Of a stretch of DNA of 64,000 bases, positions 1 through 12,807 are shown piece by piece (position 1 is the first letter of the stretch; the number at the start of each line of letters is the position of its first letter). This DNA comes from Branchiostoma lanceolatum. Taxonomy: Eukaryota > Chordata > Leptocardii > Amphioxiformes > Branchiostomatidae. The translations under genes and the position numbers were made by a program. The notes below the pieces were generated by a model, which worked only from the letters and a program-made list of their open reading frames with translations, had not been told where the DNA came from and did not search any database. The DNA is taken from contig NC_089732.1 in NCBI RefSeq assembly GCF_035083965.1, positions 5,657,383 through 5,721,382 of the forward strand. The letters are read 5' to 3'.

Positions 1-1280
1 GCTGATGCACTTTTATTACTTTTGGTCGTGGATGGCTCTCCCGTCCCTGATTGGAACGTACAGTGTGATTAGAAGGAGATACGACTCATCAACCAACAGT
101 TCCATCAATCCCGGATCTCGGCAGAACAAGGAACATAAAACTTCTGTACCATATAACGGGGGTCTTTGTGGCACATACAAGTACATCTATCAAAAGCACT
201 GCACTACAAACATATAAAACAAGTCCTAATCAAATACACAGACAGGTGCCTACATAACAGTCCAATTGTAATGGTAAATTGCTATTCCAGCTTGTCTGAC
301 AATGGAACAAAGCATGTGATATAAAATCATAATTCTGAACAGAAAACAGGTGTACCATTCAACCATATCTATTTTTCTACTCGAACATGGTCTCTACAAA
401 GACTACAGTCAGGAAAACCATTTTCTAATGGTTTTTATTCGACGAGTTAACGAAAAGAATTGATTAAAAAAAGGCTTTCGAAGGCAACATTGATGATATC
501 ACAAGCACCTTTTCTGCAATAGCGATTTCAAAATTAAGTCAAAACAAATTCCATTTTCAGCAAGCTAACGGCCTAGCCATTGTCAACCTTCTCTCCACTA
601 GGCTTCCCTCTCCTCGCATTCAATCCAACGCCGCGCAGTCTTCCCCTTCCCATAGCAACAGTTCCTGCTTTAGAACGTCCATGATTTAGGACGTCATTAC
701 TGCAGGGCCAACAGGGACAGCACAGCTCAATGCTCTGTCTCCCAGTTCCTCATTGCAATAATGTGCCAAATCATGGATCATGCCCAGCCAGGGGGCAAGA
801 GCGTCATTTATTGATTCCGCATAGAAAGCCATCACCATACATTAGGCCGAAATGGATGTGTCGTAACGGAGCCTCTTGGAACTCTTCTCCGATGGAACAG
901 AGTTCCTGTACGCTATTACCTCTTCCTGGGTGCGTTTACGCAGCATTCCCTTATTAGGAAGCGATCCTTGGCGTACACGTCTGAATGTATCTCAGACACT
1001 ACACCTACTGTGTGCATCTATATAATTGGAAATTCAAACCCTTTATGTAAGGTAAGGTATATGACCTGGCTAGAGTTTTCTACTTCCTTAGTAGCAACAA
1101 AACCTTCAGTCTATTCAGTTACCGGCTATAATTGTATTTCCCGATTCAGAGTGCCTTTCAGGTATATGGTGTTGTAAAGACTGTCTGGCAAAATGCCCTT
1201 AGGTAACTTTGTACATTCAAGACTACAGTGTTATTAAAAAGACCTGCTAAAGAAAACTAGATTCATGTAGATGCAAGAAA

Positions 1281-1414
1281 AAAATCTCTTACCTGTATAG
1301 ACGCTTCCAAATAGCATAACAGCTGTAATAATTCTACTCACAGTAACAGACTCTAATTATAAACTATAACTTATAACATTATCATGAATGCGAGCACCAG
1401 CTGAACAGCAGTGA

Positions 1415-1475
<61 letters not shown>

Positions 1476-1590
1476 TTCCCTTACCTGTACAGACACTTTC
1501 AAGTAGCATTACTAGTACTGTAGTGATTCGACTGACAAGAAGTCTCTACTTATAAACCATGCTCTATAACAGAACATTAATCATGAATGC
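1281..1590. repeat. Diverged tandem duplication separated by a GA array
   Basis: TTACCTGTATAGACGCTTCC (1290) and TTACCTGTACAGACACTTTC (1482), with TCATGAATGCGAGCA ending both halves (1383 and 1579). Period about 195 bp. Confidence 0.65.
1413..1470. repeat. (GA)n microsatellite
   Basis: Uninterrupted AG dinucleotides for most of the interval. Confidence 0.95.
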
Positions 1591-3377
1591 GAGCAAAAAT
1601 CGCTCCTCTGCACATGTCCATTGCTACTCTGCAGTCACATGCTCTTTATGACAACACATTACATCAGTGTAAGTCATTACATGCAACATTACCTGTTGCA
1701 AAAGAATGTAGCATTACATCAGCTACAATGACATGATAAAATAATGCCCATCCCTGCCATGTTGTCAATACACAGTCTTGTTTGTATCCATCTTTTTTTT
1801 AGATGTTCATAACCAGATAGTGTATAGCAATAAACCAGGGCGATCGATATAAATGTTGCCTAGATATTTCATGTAGCGCGACTTATTGATATTTAGATGA
1901 CCATTTTTTTTACCAACTTGGAAGAAAATTTTCTTCTAGATGCAAGAAGTTACCAATATAAAAACTAATGGTCAAAAATGGCCAAGATGACCACTCGGGG
2001 GACCAAAAAAATCTGGTGGTCACTTGTATGTAGGTTTCACTATAAAGCAATTCCTAGTCCATGAAAATGTGCTACAAAACGTAACACTACAGGATTGAAT
2101 CTGTTCTCCACAACTGGGCAAGACCTGCATCAAGCACCTAATGTACAAAGGTGCTCTTGTGCCTCCTTACAAACAAACACACATCAAAGATTCTAATTTT
2201 AAGTGGATTAGCTGACTTCACAGGTCTCCCCACTATTTTTAGGTGTGGATGAAAGAAAGGTGGAGTTGAAGTAATTACTGATAAGTAGGGTGGGTTTGTG
2301 CATGGGTAATTGGTGGTTGCGTTAGCTTGACCTGTGACCCTGAGCCACATGTTCGCCCCACGTGAGGCGAGCCTTGTGGCACCAGCCTGGAGGGATGGTC
2401 TTCACTGACTGTAAAACTCGCATTCAGTTGGTGCAGTGGTACGTAAACTAATGTGCAAGTTACACCTTGACTTGAGGGAAATAGCATGAGTGCCATTCTT
2501 CTTTCTCTGGGAAAAGGGAGGGGTAGAAAGTTGCAACAATTTGACTTTATTTGGGATCCACAATTAGCACAATAGCTATTCTTCACTGATCACAAGATAG
2601 TAGAATGATCTAGGAAAGATTGTGTAGAGGGGGGAGGGGGGTTGCTGGCAAGCGGTTTTGCGAGACGTCTCTCTGAGTCCAAGACGCCAAAGGAAATGCC
2701 ATAAACACCTGAGGGAAGGTGATGTCAAAACATGGCCTTGCAATCATGTTTAAGACAACAAATAGTACATTTAGGACAATAAAAGAATTGAGAACCAGCC
2801 TTTCAGTGAATGCTATCTGATGTTATCTCTAATTAGAGACTTTCATCAAACTTTTTCAAAGTGAGCACACATGTCAGAAAATGGCAGAAAGCAAAACATA
2901 CTCTCATCACGTTTGAGATCCCTATGAGACCATACAACTAAGTTTTTGCTGCCTTAGAAACAAGGCTACTTTTATAAAATCAAGGTCAAGCTGAGGTCTA
3001 TGCAAATGAGGATACAGGTCCCTGCGGCTATATTTAATATGAAGGCTGGTGTGAACGCACCAGATGGTCGTGTCTTGTGTTTAACATTCACAAGCTGACG
3101 CTGCACACTGTAATATAAGTCTCAGCACAATTGCTAAGCTCACATCTCTTGTAGACATTGCCTCATTACATTATAGGACTTGAAATTCACTTTTGGTAAT
3201 ATGTAGCCTTAAGATTTTGGTGCACAGGAAAAATTTTTCATGCACAACATAGAATAAAGAGACAATTACAGCAAAACCTACTTACAAACTTAACTGGCTT
3301 TCTTCATGATCAGAACTAAAATCTGAAATTCTGTTACTGAAGAATATTCTAGTAACTGTAGCTAACTTCAGCTAAGT

Positions 3378-3595
3378 TACTGTAAATGCGTTTAAGTTCG
3401 CATGGTTTTATTTCGCGGTAGGGCGAAAATGGAGTGTTCGCAAAGGCTTTAAGTTCGTGTTTGAAACAATAGTAGCGCTACAGTCATACAGTAGGTGGGC
3501 AGAAGTTCGCTGTGGTTTTAAGTTCGCGCGGAAGAGTTCACTGCGAAAAACAGCGAACATAAAACTAACACGAACATTTCTGCATTTTTACAGTA
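3378..3595. mobile_element. TA-flanked palindromic MITE, family A
   Basis: Ends TACTGTAAATGC and GCATTTTTACAGTA; inner arms carry the family words AAGTTCGC, GGTTTTATTTCGCGG and GCGAACATAAAAC in inverted order. The TA at each end fits a Tc1/mariner-type target site. Confidence 0.8.
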
Positions 3596-3652
3596 TGCTA
3601 TAATTGTTTTTCTGATACTTAAATGTTAAAAATATCCTGTATACTTTTGTGT

Positions 3653-3834
3653 CATACATACATACATACATACAGACATACATACATACATACATACATA
3701 CATACATACATACATACATACATACATACATACATACATACATACATACATACATACATACATACATACATACATACATACATACATACATACATACATA
3801 CATACATACATACATACATACATACATACATACA

Positions 3835-3916
<82 letters not shown>
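3653..3916. repeat. (CATA)n then (CATATA)n microsatellite
   Basis: About 210 bp of CATA followed by about 50 bp of CATATA; then a short TTTTGGACCCTGTA tandem. All reading frames across it are repeat artefacts. Confidence 0.97.
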
Positions 3917-3917
<1 letters not shown>

Positions 3918-4871
3918 GGACCCTGTATTTTGGACCCTGTATTTTGGACCCCGTATAACCACAAATATTGCATCACTTTCAACCAAGATACCTGGAGGAA
4001 GTTCGTACACAATCAATAGATGACCAATCAGATACACACGGTACCAGACATCAACTACAATACATGTCTACTGGATATGTAACAGAAACATCATCCAAAC
4101 TCTAGATGATATAAGATTGATTTTCTAAGGAGCAGGAAATGAGAATCATATTGGACATGCATATGTGTGGAAAAGAGCTACTTTATGTTCATCTAAATGT
4201 CGAGAGGGAATGGACAAGATTTGAAAATGGTGTACAGTTTGTGTATTTTTGTTTTCAATCTGGCATGCCTTTTCTTTTGCAACATTCTTCCTTTTTCGTA
4301 TCTCCCCAGTCTTTGCCTGAAGGTTTTGCCCTACAAAAGCGCACACAAAAACCACAAGAATGTTACCCTGGTCATTAACAAATGTGGCTGACCACAATCA
4401 GCCATCAGCTGATGATTGACACAAATTTTAGCCTGTATCAGGTGTCACTTTGTTACAACAATAGGACCCAGGCAAATATCAGCTATCATACTTGTCATTA
4501 CATTTCCGGAGGTACTGGTCCAGCAGAAAATTTGCTAACTTTTGCCTAGCTTTTATTCTATATCTTATTCTCCGATAGGCTAGTAGAAAACCTAGCGGCA
4601 AGTAGGTTAATACTTTAATAACTATTTACCACATAAAACATGTGGCCTGGAAAATAATTTATTGTCAAACCACTAATAATAGGGTGTATTTGTTGCTTAA
4701 TAGGACAAAAGGAATTGGGGTGGAAAAATCATCCATATTACTCTCATTTTAGGACTCAAGGTAGAGTACTCTACATTATTACAATATATCTTGTTGAAAT
4801 AGATCGGCAAGAAAAAAAAATAGGCGAACCTAAAAAAGAACTGAACAAAATTTAAAAAATGACTACTGAGG

Positions 4872-5070
4872 TACTGTTATTCTTGTCTCTTTCACTGCAA
4901 CTGTTTCCACGGTCACCTCTGTACCGTGAACCTATCATCATCGTGAAAAAAAAGTTATTTATGATTCTGTAAATCACTTGCCACAACCGTGAAGTTCAAG
5001 TTCAGTGAAAATGTCCATTTTCCCTACACCGTGAGATTTTGCTACCGTGAAGATAAAGTGAATTACAGTA
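4872..5070. mobile_element. TA-flanked MITE, family B
   Basis: TACTGTTATTCTTGTCTC to GTGAATTACAGTA; the reverse-complement orientation of the copy in DNAJC14 intron 10 (shared TGAAGTTC, CAAGTGATTTACAG and CACGGTCACC words on opposite strands). Confidence 0.75.
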
Positions 5071-5395
5071 CTGCTGACATTAAATCTTCCTGGAAGAGAT
5101 GACAGCCATTCCAAGAAAAGGATGAAACTTTTTAAAAGAGTGTAAACTTCCAAGCCCTAGCAACGGCAGCCCGGCGCCGATCGTGAGTCGGACGCGTGAC
5201 TTGTCCGATAGTAACCCAGCGAAAAAATCCATCCCACAATCAAAGACAGTTGTACTGTCTCAATCACCGGTATTAATCTAATCCCCAATGACATCAGCAG
5301 ATAGATCAATCCTGGCATGGTTCTGATCTCATACATTCCTGTTTGACCTATTGTAACCCACAGCCAGCTGAAGTAAAACAGAAGAACGAATGATG

Positions 5396-5712
5396 GTACA
5401 ACAAAACTGTATATGATTACTGTCAAGTCCTAGTTCTCAAACTCAATTTCCTTTGACATTGACATTGATTAACGTTAGTGAAGTACAAGGTAAAAGGATC
5501 ATACTACTCGTCATCTATATAAAATGCTGACTTCAGAAGTATCATAATGAAAATCAGGTACAACAAAACCGTACTAATATGATTACTGACAAGTCCTAGT
5601 TCTCAAACTGAATTTCCTTTTATGTTGACATAAACGTTAGTGAAGTACAAGGTAAAAGGATCATACTACTTGTCATTCATATAAAATCCTGACTTCATAA
5701 GTGTCATGATAG
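5396..5712. repeat. Tandem duplication, 162 bp period
   Basis: GTACAACAAAACTGTATATG (5396) and GTACAACAAAACCGTACTAA (5558); CAAGGTAAAAGGATCATACT appears in both. Confidence 0.75.
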
Positions 5713-6910
5713 AAATCTTTTGCTAAACATGATACATGTCTCTTTTAGTTATTCCAGTAACTTGCTCCCCTAAGGTGTTTTTAACACTTTCATGATGCCA
5801 TTTTCAGTGTCATATAGCAAAAAGTATTAAATTATTTTGTACTATGGTGCTCAGGAAAATGTGTCAAAGCAAATAAATAGTAATGGTAGCAAATAGCAAT
5901 TTTTCCTGACTAAGGAGTTTACCAGGTTAAGATACTATCATCCACCTTGACCTAGTTCTGTCACAGACAATCCTGATAATCTGAGTTCCCTGAATTATCA
6001 CTAATGGCCCAGTTTTATTCTATATCTTTCCACCCTAGCAATCCAATTTGCAGCGAACTGGAAAATGTGTCACTAACAGGCACTTTATAAAATGTGATAT
6101 TGTCAAAATCCCTTTTTTATTTGGGTCAAGGCAAAGGCAAGTCATTTGTAAACTGGGTTAATTGGACTTCATGTCTATTTATAATTCGGAGAAATAAACG
6201 ATCCCACGGATACAGCACTGCGTTGGGGGACTTATTGCCTCTGGAAAAGATCGTATCTATTTTCAAATATTTTGGAAAGTTTTGGTACAAATACGGACCC
6301 GGTAATACCGCATATCTAATGGCAGGATGATGAAAGAAATCGACTGTGGTGTGATACACTGAAGGACGGTTATGCCGGAGGTACAGATGGTCTGGAAACC
6401 CCCCATCCCCCATCTATGGATTAGTACATACCGTCCTGTAAACATTTTAAACCTTTTTTCCTTACACAAACACAGACCACAAGTTGCAACACAATATATG
6501 TGAGCTGAGGATGGCTTGTTACATGTTGGGTGTGGGAATCAGACTGTGACCACGGACAGCTGTCTTCACTCCTATCAGCAATGTGGGTCATCAAACAGCT
6601 GAACAGCCCAGATATACAGGAGGAAAATTGCCTGGTGTACGACAGCGGCTTAGACAAGGTCGTAGGTCCGTCCACGGTCGCAGGACGCCTTTCCTTACTG
6701 TAGGTAAATCGGTCCGCAGTGTCGTACGATGGGCATTTTTGTGGCCCTTCGTACACCGTAAGGCCGATTTACACACAGCAACGTAAGATGTTGTACGACC
6801 GAAAATTTTCCTGGTGTACATCAGGCCTCACACTCACAGAGCAAGCCACCAGTTACAAATCTAGGTCAAAAGCCAGTTTTGGCAATGTGGTAAAGGCTGT
6901 GCATTGAGGA
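5713..6910. other. Non-coding; a patch with internal repeats at 6600-6830
   Basis: The 6600-6830 patch has CCTGGTGTAC twice (6630 and 6811) and several GTACGAC/GTCGTAC palindromic words, likely an old mobile element. No gene is supported. Confidence 0.4.
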
Positions 6911-7243
6911 TTAACCCTTGTCCTGCGGACCGCCTATATATAGGCGCTACGGATAATGTGCGGGTCCTGCGGACCGCCTATATATAGGCGCTGGGGGTAT
7001 TTCCGGCACGAACGCGTCGCACCCCCGCGTAACTCCCGAAACCCGGAAGTAACATAGTGTTGCAACATCGTCGGGGTCAAGGGTCAAAATTATTGTTACG
7101 CAATTCATCTCAAGACGCATGCGCGATATGTTAATGAGGCCATATGTTAATGAGGCGGCCATGATGGCGCGTCGTCTGCTGGTATGTTTTCGGAGAGATA
7201 TTTTCCGTGTTTCTGGCGGTAATTTCGGTATTTAAACGCCAAA

Positions 7244-7552
7244 ATGGATCGGTACACCGTCGAAGACGTTCTAGAGGACATTTTCACGAACGATTCAGTG
7301 GTGGAATATCCTTTATCAAGTGAAAATTCCGCTGAAATCAGTGACAGTTCTGGCGAAGACGGGGAGTCACAACATCGGCCTCGAAGACATGTCGGGGCAA
7401 GCGGAGAGGGACCCTTACACGTTGCTGATGAACTTGAAAGCGGCGCTGACGCTACTTTTAGCCGTCGAAGAGCTCGGGGCACTTACCAAGGACGGCGTGG
7501 ACGTGCCCGAGGAGGTAGTGGACGTGGTCGCTGGCGGGGAAGTGGTGCATGA
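7244..7552 (+). pseudogene. Remnant N-terminus of a piggyBac-type transposase
   Basis: 102 codons from ATG in AAAATGG context, inside the piggyBac-like element. MDRYTVEDVLEDIFTND is followed by an acidic Ser/Glu/Asp stretch and an Arg/Gly-rich tail, the layout usual for the N-terminus of PGBD-type transposases. The DDE catalytic core and the Cys-rich C-terminus are missing; after the stop the element is non-coding. Homology is inferred from layout and position, not from a strong motif. Confidence 0.45.
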
Positions 7553-7559
7553 TTTCTAT

Positions 7560-8440
7560 TGTGGGGCTGACCAGTCTCAGACTTTGATAGCCATATACTC
7601 ACCAGTTATAATATCTGCAATTCGTATTTCTTTACATATAATACGATATATTATTCTGATGTTGTCAAAACTGGTCAGAAACTTTGTAGTCTTCGTAGAA
7701 ACCTGTGTGTTGATGCTATACAAAGGCATATGAAAGCATAGTGGAATAATGTACTTTTTATTGCTTTTTATGTCTTTATTATAATATAGCCTTTAGTAAA
7801 GATTGTAACAACTGTATGTTGATATGACAAGAAAGTTTAGACTATAAGCTTTCCACTCATGTATAGAAAGCTAGAATGTCAATTGTTCTATGGCTACAGC
7901 ATGAAGTGTACTGTTCTGTATGAGAGTGTAGATATTGCTCAAAGGTGAGTTCAGCACCAAGGGCAGTCTACAACCATATACATGTACTTACCTGTTACAA
8001 TACCTGTGTATTTTACTTCTTCACATGTATCATTCTGATGTTGCCAAGAGTGGTCAGCAACATTGTAGTCTTGGTAGAGACCTCTGTGGTGGTGCTATGC
8101 AGCAGTAAATGGAAACTTTGTGGAATAATGTACTTTTTATTGCCTTTTGTATCTTTATTACCTTTGTATTCAATGATATTACTTTGTTTGGAATTCCAAA
8201 GATAATACCTGTTGTAAGCTTTCAGCTGATGTGTAGGAAAGTGATTGTAATAGAGGTAAAGAAAGAAGTATACTAAATCTAAATGGCTCAGCTTTTCTAC
8301 AGAAAAGCCAGTTCAGCACCGTGGACATTGTATGGTCATAAACCTACCTGCTGAGATACCTGGGTGAACTTCTTCATCATAGATATAGCTCTGATGTTGT
8401 CAGGATGTGTCAGGAATGCTGCAGCTTTGATATTGGTACT
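7560..8440. repeat. 379 bp-period internal repeats of the piggyBac-like element
   Basis: TTCTGATGTTG and following bases at 7652 recur at 8031 and, degenerated, near 8390; GTGGAATAATGTACTTTTTA at 7741 recurs at 8120. Two and a part copies, each drifted. Confidence 0.7.
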
Positions 8441-8799
8441 TTTTATATGGTTCAGATACTTCAATACAAAAGGTTTTTGAAAAAAAGGGTTTTTTATTGA
8501 TTTATTGCCATTATCAATCAATACAGGTAGGTGCAGGCAAAATTTGCAATATATTTCTGAAAAGTAGAGACTCTTAGCTTTGTATTGATATATAACTTTA
8601 TAGAGTTATTTGTGGGCAAAGTATCAAAAAAGTAGCAAAGTTAAAACAGTACCCCTCCTTTAAATAGGGTAAAAAAAGCCCAGCACAGGGACTACTATAG
8701 GGTAAAAAAAGTCCAGCAGGACAAGGGTTAACTATTCATTAACCATGCCTAGAGTTTAAAAGTCCAATGTGGGTGTGTTAGAAGCTATGCAGGGAAGGG

Positions 8800-8905
8800 C
8801 TTCAAATGCTGTGTGCATGTGTAATTTTGTGCACCAAAAACTGGAGCTGTGCACCTAGTTGTTGACTGTGGGTGCTCCAGTGCACCTCAATATTTGTGTT
8901 GGGTT
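8800..8905. mobile_element. Partial copy of the GTGCACC element
   Basis: GTGCACCAAAAACTGGAGCT and GACTGTGGGTGCTCCAGTGC match the left half of the element at 36605; ends not preserved. Confidence 0.45.
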
Positions 8906-9044
8906 ACATGTAAATATTGTAAACTAGTTACAGCATATTCTTGATATTAATGTCTCAGAGATAATAATAAAACCTTCATTGTATTACTAAAGATTCTAAA
9001 TGTTAGCTACAGAATTTCAGATTCAGGCTCTGGAGAAAGTCAGC

Positions 9045-9135
9045 AAATTTGTTAATTAAGTTTTCTTTATTAACATTGTATGCTATCATTTGTTAATTAA
9101 GTTCATCATTTCTATCATTTGTTAATTAAGTAAAA
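9045..9135. repeat. Short tandem repeat with TTTGTTAATTAAGT
   Basis: Three copies of TTTGTTAATTAAGT at about 9048, 9088 and 9117 spaced by 30-40 bp of AT-rich sequence. Confidence 0.6.
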
Positions 9136-9490
9136 TATTCTCCTATGTTTTTGTTTTTTTTGCTTTTTGAGGTTGGGCGTACCAGTGCACCCACAGTATT
9201 CCCCCAAATCCCTACAGCGGTACTGAGAAGAATGGTCTGTTTGCAGACACACACGTCCACCTGGGGTTATCATGTCAGACATCTGTTGACCACAGGTAGG
9301 CACAAACAAAAGCGCACAGGAAAGGGTAATCAGCTGGACGGAAACCAGGTTAGTCAAACACCACTCGACAAAGATCTCTGGCTTTTCTTTACAGGACACA
9401 CAAGGGCTGGTTTAACCGCAGGTAACCCCGGACGGGATTGGTCAGCGAGGAGTGGACATTACTGGACAATACAGAGGAACTGCTGCAAAG

Positions 9491-9678
9491 TACTGTAAAT
9501 GCAGAAATGTTTGTGGGGGTTTAATGTTCGCGATTTTCGCGGTTAGCTTTTTCAAAACCATCGCAAACATTTCTACCAGTGTTTTTGTAGCGCTACTATT
9601 GTTTCAAACATGAGCTTACGAACACTCCATTTTCTCCCGCGAAATTAAAACCGTGGGAACTTAAATGCATTTACAGTA
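9491..9678. mobile_element. TA-flanked palindromic MITE, family A
   Basis: Starts TACTGTAAATGCAGAAATG and ends AATGCATTTACAGTA, with the same inverted arm words as the copy at 3378. Confidence 0.8.
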
Positions 9679-9694
9679 CTAGTTAGTACCAACA

Positions 9695-9910
9695 TACTGT
9701 AAATGCATTTACTTTCACCATGGTTTCATTTCGCAGTAGAAGCGACACAGACTTTTTTTGCTACGTTTTGAGTTTGAAACATTTTTGTTCTACAGTAGTA
9801 CTGTAGTAATACATTAAGTTAGAAAGTATATTATCCACAGCGACATCATTTCACAGTAAAGAGGTTTCCGTTAAAATAAAACCACCAGAAAAGTTTCAAG
9901 ATTTACAGTT
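9695..9910. mobile_element. Degenerate family A MITE
   Basis: Starts TACTGTAAATGCATTTAC and ends AGATTTACAG, with altered GGTTTCATTTCGC and AAATAAAACCACC arms. It lies 16 bp from the previous copy. Confidence 0.6.
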
Positions 9911-10282
9911 TATGGTGGAACATCAAAGACTTTAAAGCATTTATTTGCAAGCTGCTTTCCTATTTGTTTGTACCTTCAAAAATGTCGCATATGCTTTTAC
10001 ATATGCAACCTTCCTTTCATCTTACAGTAGAAACCAACAAAAGCTAACAACAGATAGAATCTTCATGAAAAAGACCATATAGAACGAAAGAAGAAAAATT
10101 ATTTTTTTGCAATACCTTGGTTTGTATGTACATAACCACAGAAAAATGACAGAAAAATGTTTAGATGGAGGAAAATCCTAACAAAATTAATAATAACGCC
10201 ATATTTTTTTCAATATCATTTGAATGTGCAGATTTTCTTTTGAAATACTCAGAAGAGCAGCAATGAAATAAGATGAACGTTG

Positions 10283-10405
10283 ATGAAGGTTAGACATCCA
10301 GGTAGTAAGATAAGCCAAAAATAGTTCTCAGGCAACTGGCTAAAATTTTGAAACAGTCAGACGTTTCAGACAGCATCCGCTGTCTTTCGTCGGTGACTAA
10401 GAATA
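10283..10405. repeat. Dispersed repeat shared with DNAJC14 intron 5
   Basis: AAACAGTCAGACGTTTCAGA and CGCTGTCTTTCGTCGGTGAC here occur inverted at 37762-37850 (CACTGACGAAAGACAG and GAAACGTCTGACTGTTTCAA). Confidence 0.7.
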
Positions 10406-10593
10406 GGGAAACCAGGTTTTATACTAAAACTCTGAATGTTTGAATAAAGTACATGATGATATACTATAGCATGACTGGACCACCCAGCCTAAGGATCCCA
10501 CAGTATTGAAGTATAAATATACACTGCCTGCTGCTGGGGGTGCCATGATTAGTCTGGTGTTTCCACGTGTATTTCGCTTTACTCCCGGTACAA

Positions 10594-10807
10594 TACTGTA
10601 AACGCATTTAAGTTTGTGTGGTTTTTATTTCGCGGTAGGGAGAAAATGGGGTGTTTGCGGTGGTTTTTTAAGTTCGCGTTTGAAAGAATAGTAGCGCTAC
10701 AGTCATAGGTGGCCAAAAATGTTTGCGGTGGTTTTAAGTTCGCGCTGAAAGCTCACTGCAAAAACCACGAACATAAAACCACCGCGGATATTTCTGCATT
10801 TACAGTA
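10594..10807. mobile_element. TA-flanked palindromic MITE, family A
   Basis: Ends TACTGTAAACGC and GCATTTACAGTA; full-length copy with GCGGTAGGG, AGTAGCGCTACAGTCATA and GCGAACATAAAACC-like words. Confidence 0.8.
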
Positions 10808-12629
10808 TCATAGGATCTATTCTTACCTCAGACACTCTACTCTGCCTCCCATTATTTTTCCAACTTATTGCAAAGGTTGGTAAGACTAAGACGGTTATGT
10901 ATTCAAACGTTGTATGAAGTCTGTTTTCTGCATTATTAGAATATGCTACACTTCGTAACATTGCTTTGCGCAATTGCCAAGAAATAAATAATAGATATGC
11001 TTACAACATTTCAGTTCTAATGTAGTAGTCTTTTCCTTGATCATCCAACTGTCTTCAACTAGTAAAACATAAACCTTGTAATACTAAGATCTTACACTCA
11101 TAAATAATGCTACCTTAAACAAAATGTGCTAACTCAGCTTCCTTTCTTTGGAGTTTGAGTGTTCCTTTTTACTACTTTTGTTTGGAGTGGGTTGGTGCCA
11201 GGTGAAGGAACACACCTATCTGGTGTCCAACACACAACATGTAAGGCAAGACACCTTGATGCATCAAAAGTTGTAAGATGGTAAATCCAACAATACTACA
11301 AACTCAATACCACTCTTGAAACCCTACTCAGTGCGGTAACCCTAGCGGCCAACCACACAGGGCCCTTTGTTGCCAGCTCTGGTCCACATTGTTGATACAA
11401 TTTCAGACTTGATAGTGGAGAAGATCGCTGCCATGGCAACGCTGTCACTTACATCAGACAAATGTGCCCGTCGCTATAGCAACAGGTAGGGTTCAGCCAC
11501 CTCTGGGCTGGGGAGAGGCAAAGATATTGCAGCAGGCTGCCAGCTGATAGGAGAGTGGTTGCACCTGTAACGTTACCCAGTTGGGGGAAAAGGCTTTCAG
11601 CCCTTGGCATTGTGAAGCGTGCAGGGAGAACAACCTTTGGGATAGAGGTATTGAGGCCAAGGTGACCTGGTAGTATTACCTTGGCTTTCCAGTGATCTGT
11701 TGCAGGTGCACGACAACGAGCAAACAAAAGGGGAGCCAGTTTTCTTCTGCGATTGCGATAACTTGCAAAATCCCTGGTATACGAGTATAAGGTGTAAAAA
11801 TGACAATAAAGCCTACCTGTAGGAACGTCCTTGTCTTCCATTTCACCAGTATTCTTAAAGATTCCGTCTGGTTCTTGGCAAGGTTGGCTGCACTCAGCCA
11901 TGATTGGGTAGTGCTATCTAGTGACCCTTCCTGCGCTGGGCACAGGCCAACATTCCATGCACTGCCAGAGGGGCTCAAGCCAAGATGTTGGGAATCGGAT
12001 CTCACTTCTGCCTGCCAGGGTCTTGCCAAAAAGCCTTTTTTTCTGCTCAGATACTGGGGCCAGTTCTGGGGCGAAACCCTACCTTCATCAAACCACTTCT
12101 AATCTAGCCAGACCTGCTTATGAATAATATCAACGCGCTGGGGGGTCTGTAGGTATTCTTTTGTCACATTGCCAGTAATAATTAGTCTGGGCTCCCAGAC
12201 CTAACCACTGACAGATGCTAAGTTTATGGATACAAGGGTTTTCTTGTGTTCAGAGGCTGATCATGGGGGGGTTCCTTCATACCAACTGTCCTGCAGCAGT
12301 AGCTACAACCACCAAGCACAGATTCAGCCATGTGCAAATCGCTGTGTCAGGGGAGGGCTTCTCTGACAGTCCCTGGCGCCATTTCAATAAGCGCTGCCAG
12401 CCTGGTTGACCCCCATGTCAAATGTCATAAAACATGACAGCAGAGAGAGTCCTAATTTCTGCACCACTACCTCCCTCCATGCAACTAGCCTAATCAACCT
12501 CCACCCAGCCAGAAATACTGCCTGTGACAGCCATTTTTCTTGGTGAGAAATCATGATGCGGTAATAGTCCGACTATAAGTACAGAAGTGACTCAAAAGTG
12601 AGTATAGAAAAATGTGGGACTATCCAGTA

Positions 12630-12807
12630 TGGGCTCGAAATAGTGGGTGCTTGTGCACCCATGTGCATCCGAAATTTGAGCTGTCTGTAGATCTATGTGC
12701 ACCTAATTTTTGACAGTGGGCGCACATAGACATTTTTGTAGGCTATAGGGTAAAGATACTATTGTACACTGGTATACAGAGTATACAAAAAATGAATTTC
12801 CAGCCCT
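12630..12807. mobile_element. Copy of the hAT-like GTGCACC element
   Basis: TGGGCTCGAAATAGTGGGTG to AATTTCCAGCCCTG, a shorter relative of the element at 36605 with degraded right end. Confidence 0.55.

Larger units (their letters stand above)
1..3377. other. Non-coding, probably intron of the PI3K regulatory gene
   Basis: AT-rich. Apart from the GA array and the 1281-1590 duplication I see no exon with splice sites or domain in either strand. Confidence 0.5.
6911..8731. mobile_element. piggyBac-like element with TTAA target-site duplication
   Basis: TTAA at 6911-6914 and 8728-8731 flank a 1813 bp element whose ends are inverted repeats CCCTTGTCCTGC and GCAGGACAAGGG. TTAA duplication plus a CCCTT-type end is diagnostic of the piggyBac superfamily. 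Inside the left end, GGTCCTGCGGACCGCC with TATATATAGGCGCT is repeated twice; inside the right end, TAGGGTAAAAAAAG is repeated twice. The interior carries a diverged tandem repeat with a 379 bp period (7652 and 8031; 7741 and 8120) and only a short N-terminal reading frame, so it is non-autonomous. Confidence 0.85.

Noticed and set aside
3588-4037. Long MYVC/THIY/YIHT-repeat reading frames on both strands
   Set aside because: They are translations of the CATA/CATATA microsatellite.
5157-5426. Hydrophobic 89-codon minus-strand frame with an acceptor-like TTTTACTTCAG inside
   Set aside because: No recognisable family, no matching upstream exon and it borders a local tandem duplication; kept only as a remark.
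11449-12102. Overlapping long frames on both strands
   Set aside because: A locally GC-rich non-coding patch; Cys/Trp-rich translations without domains and no splice context.
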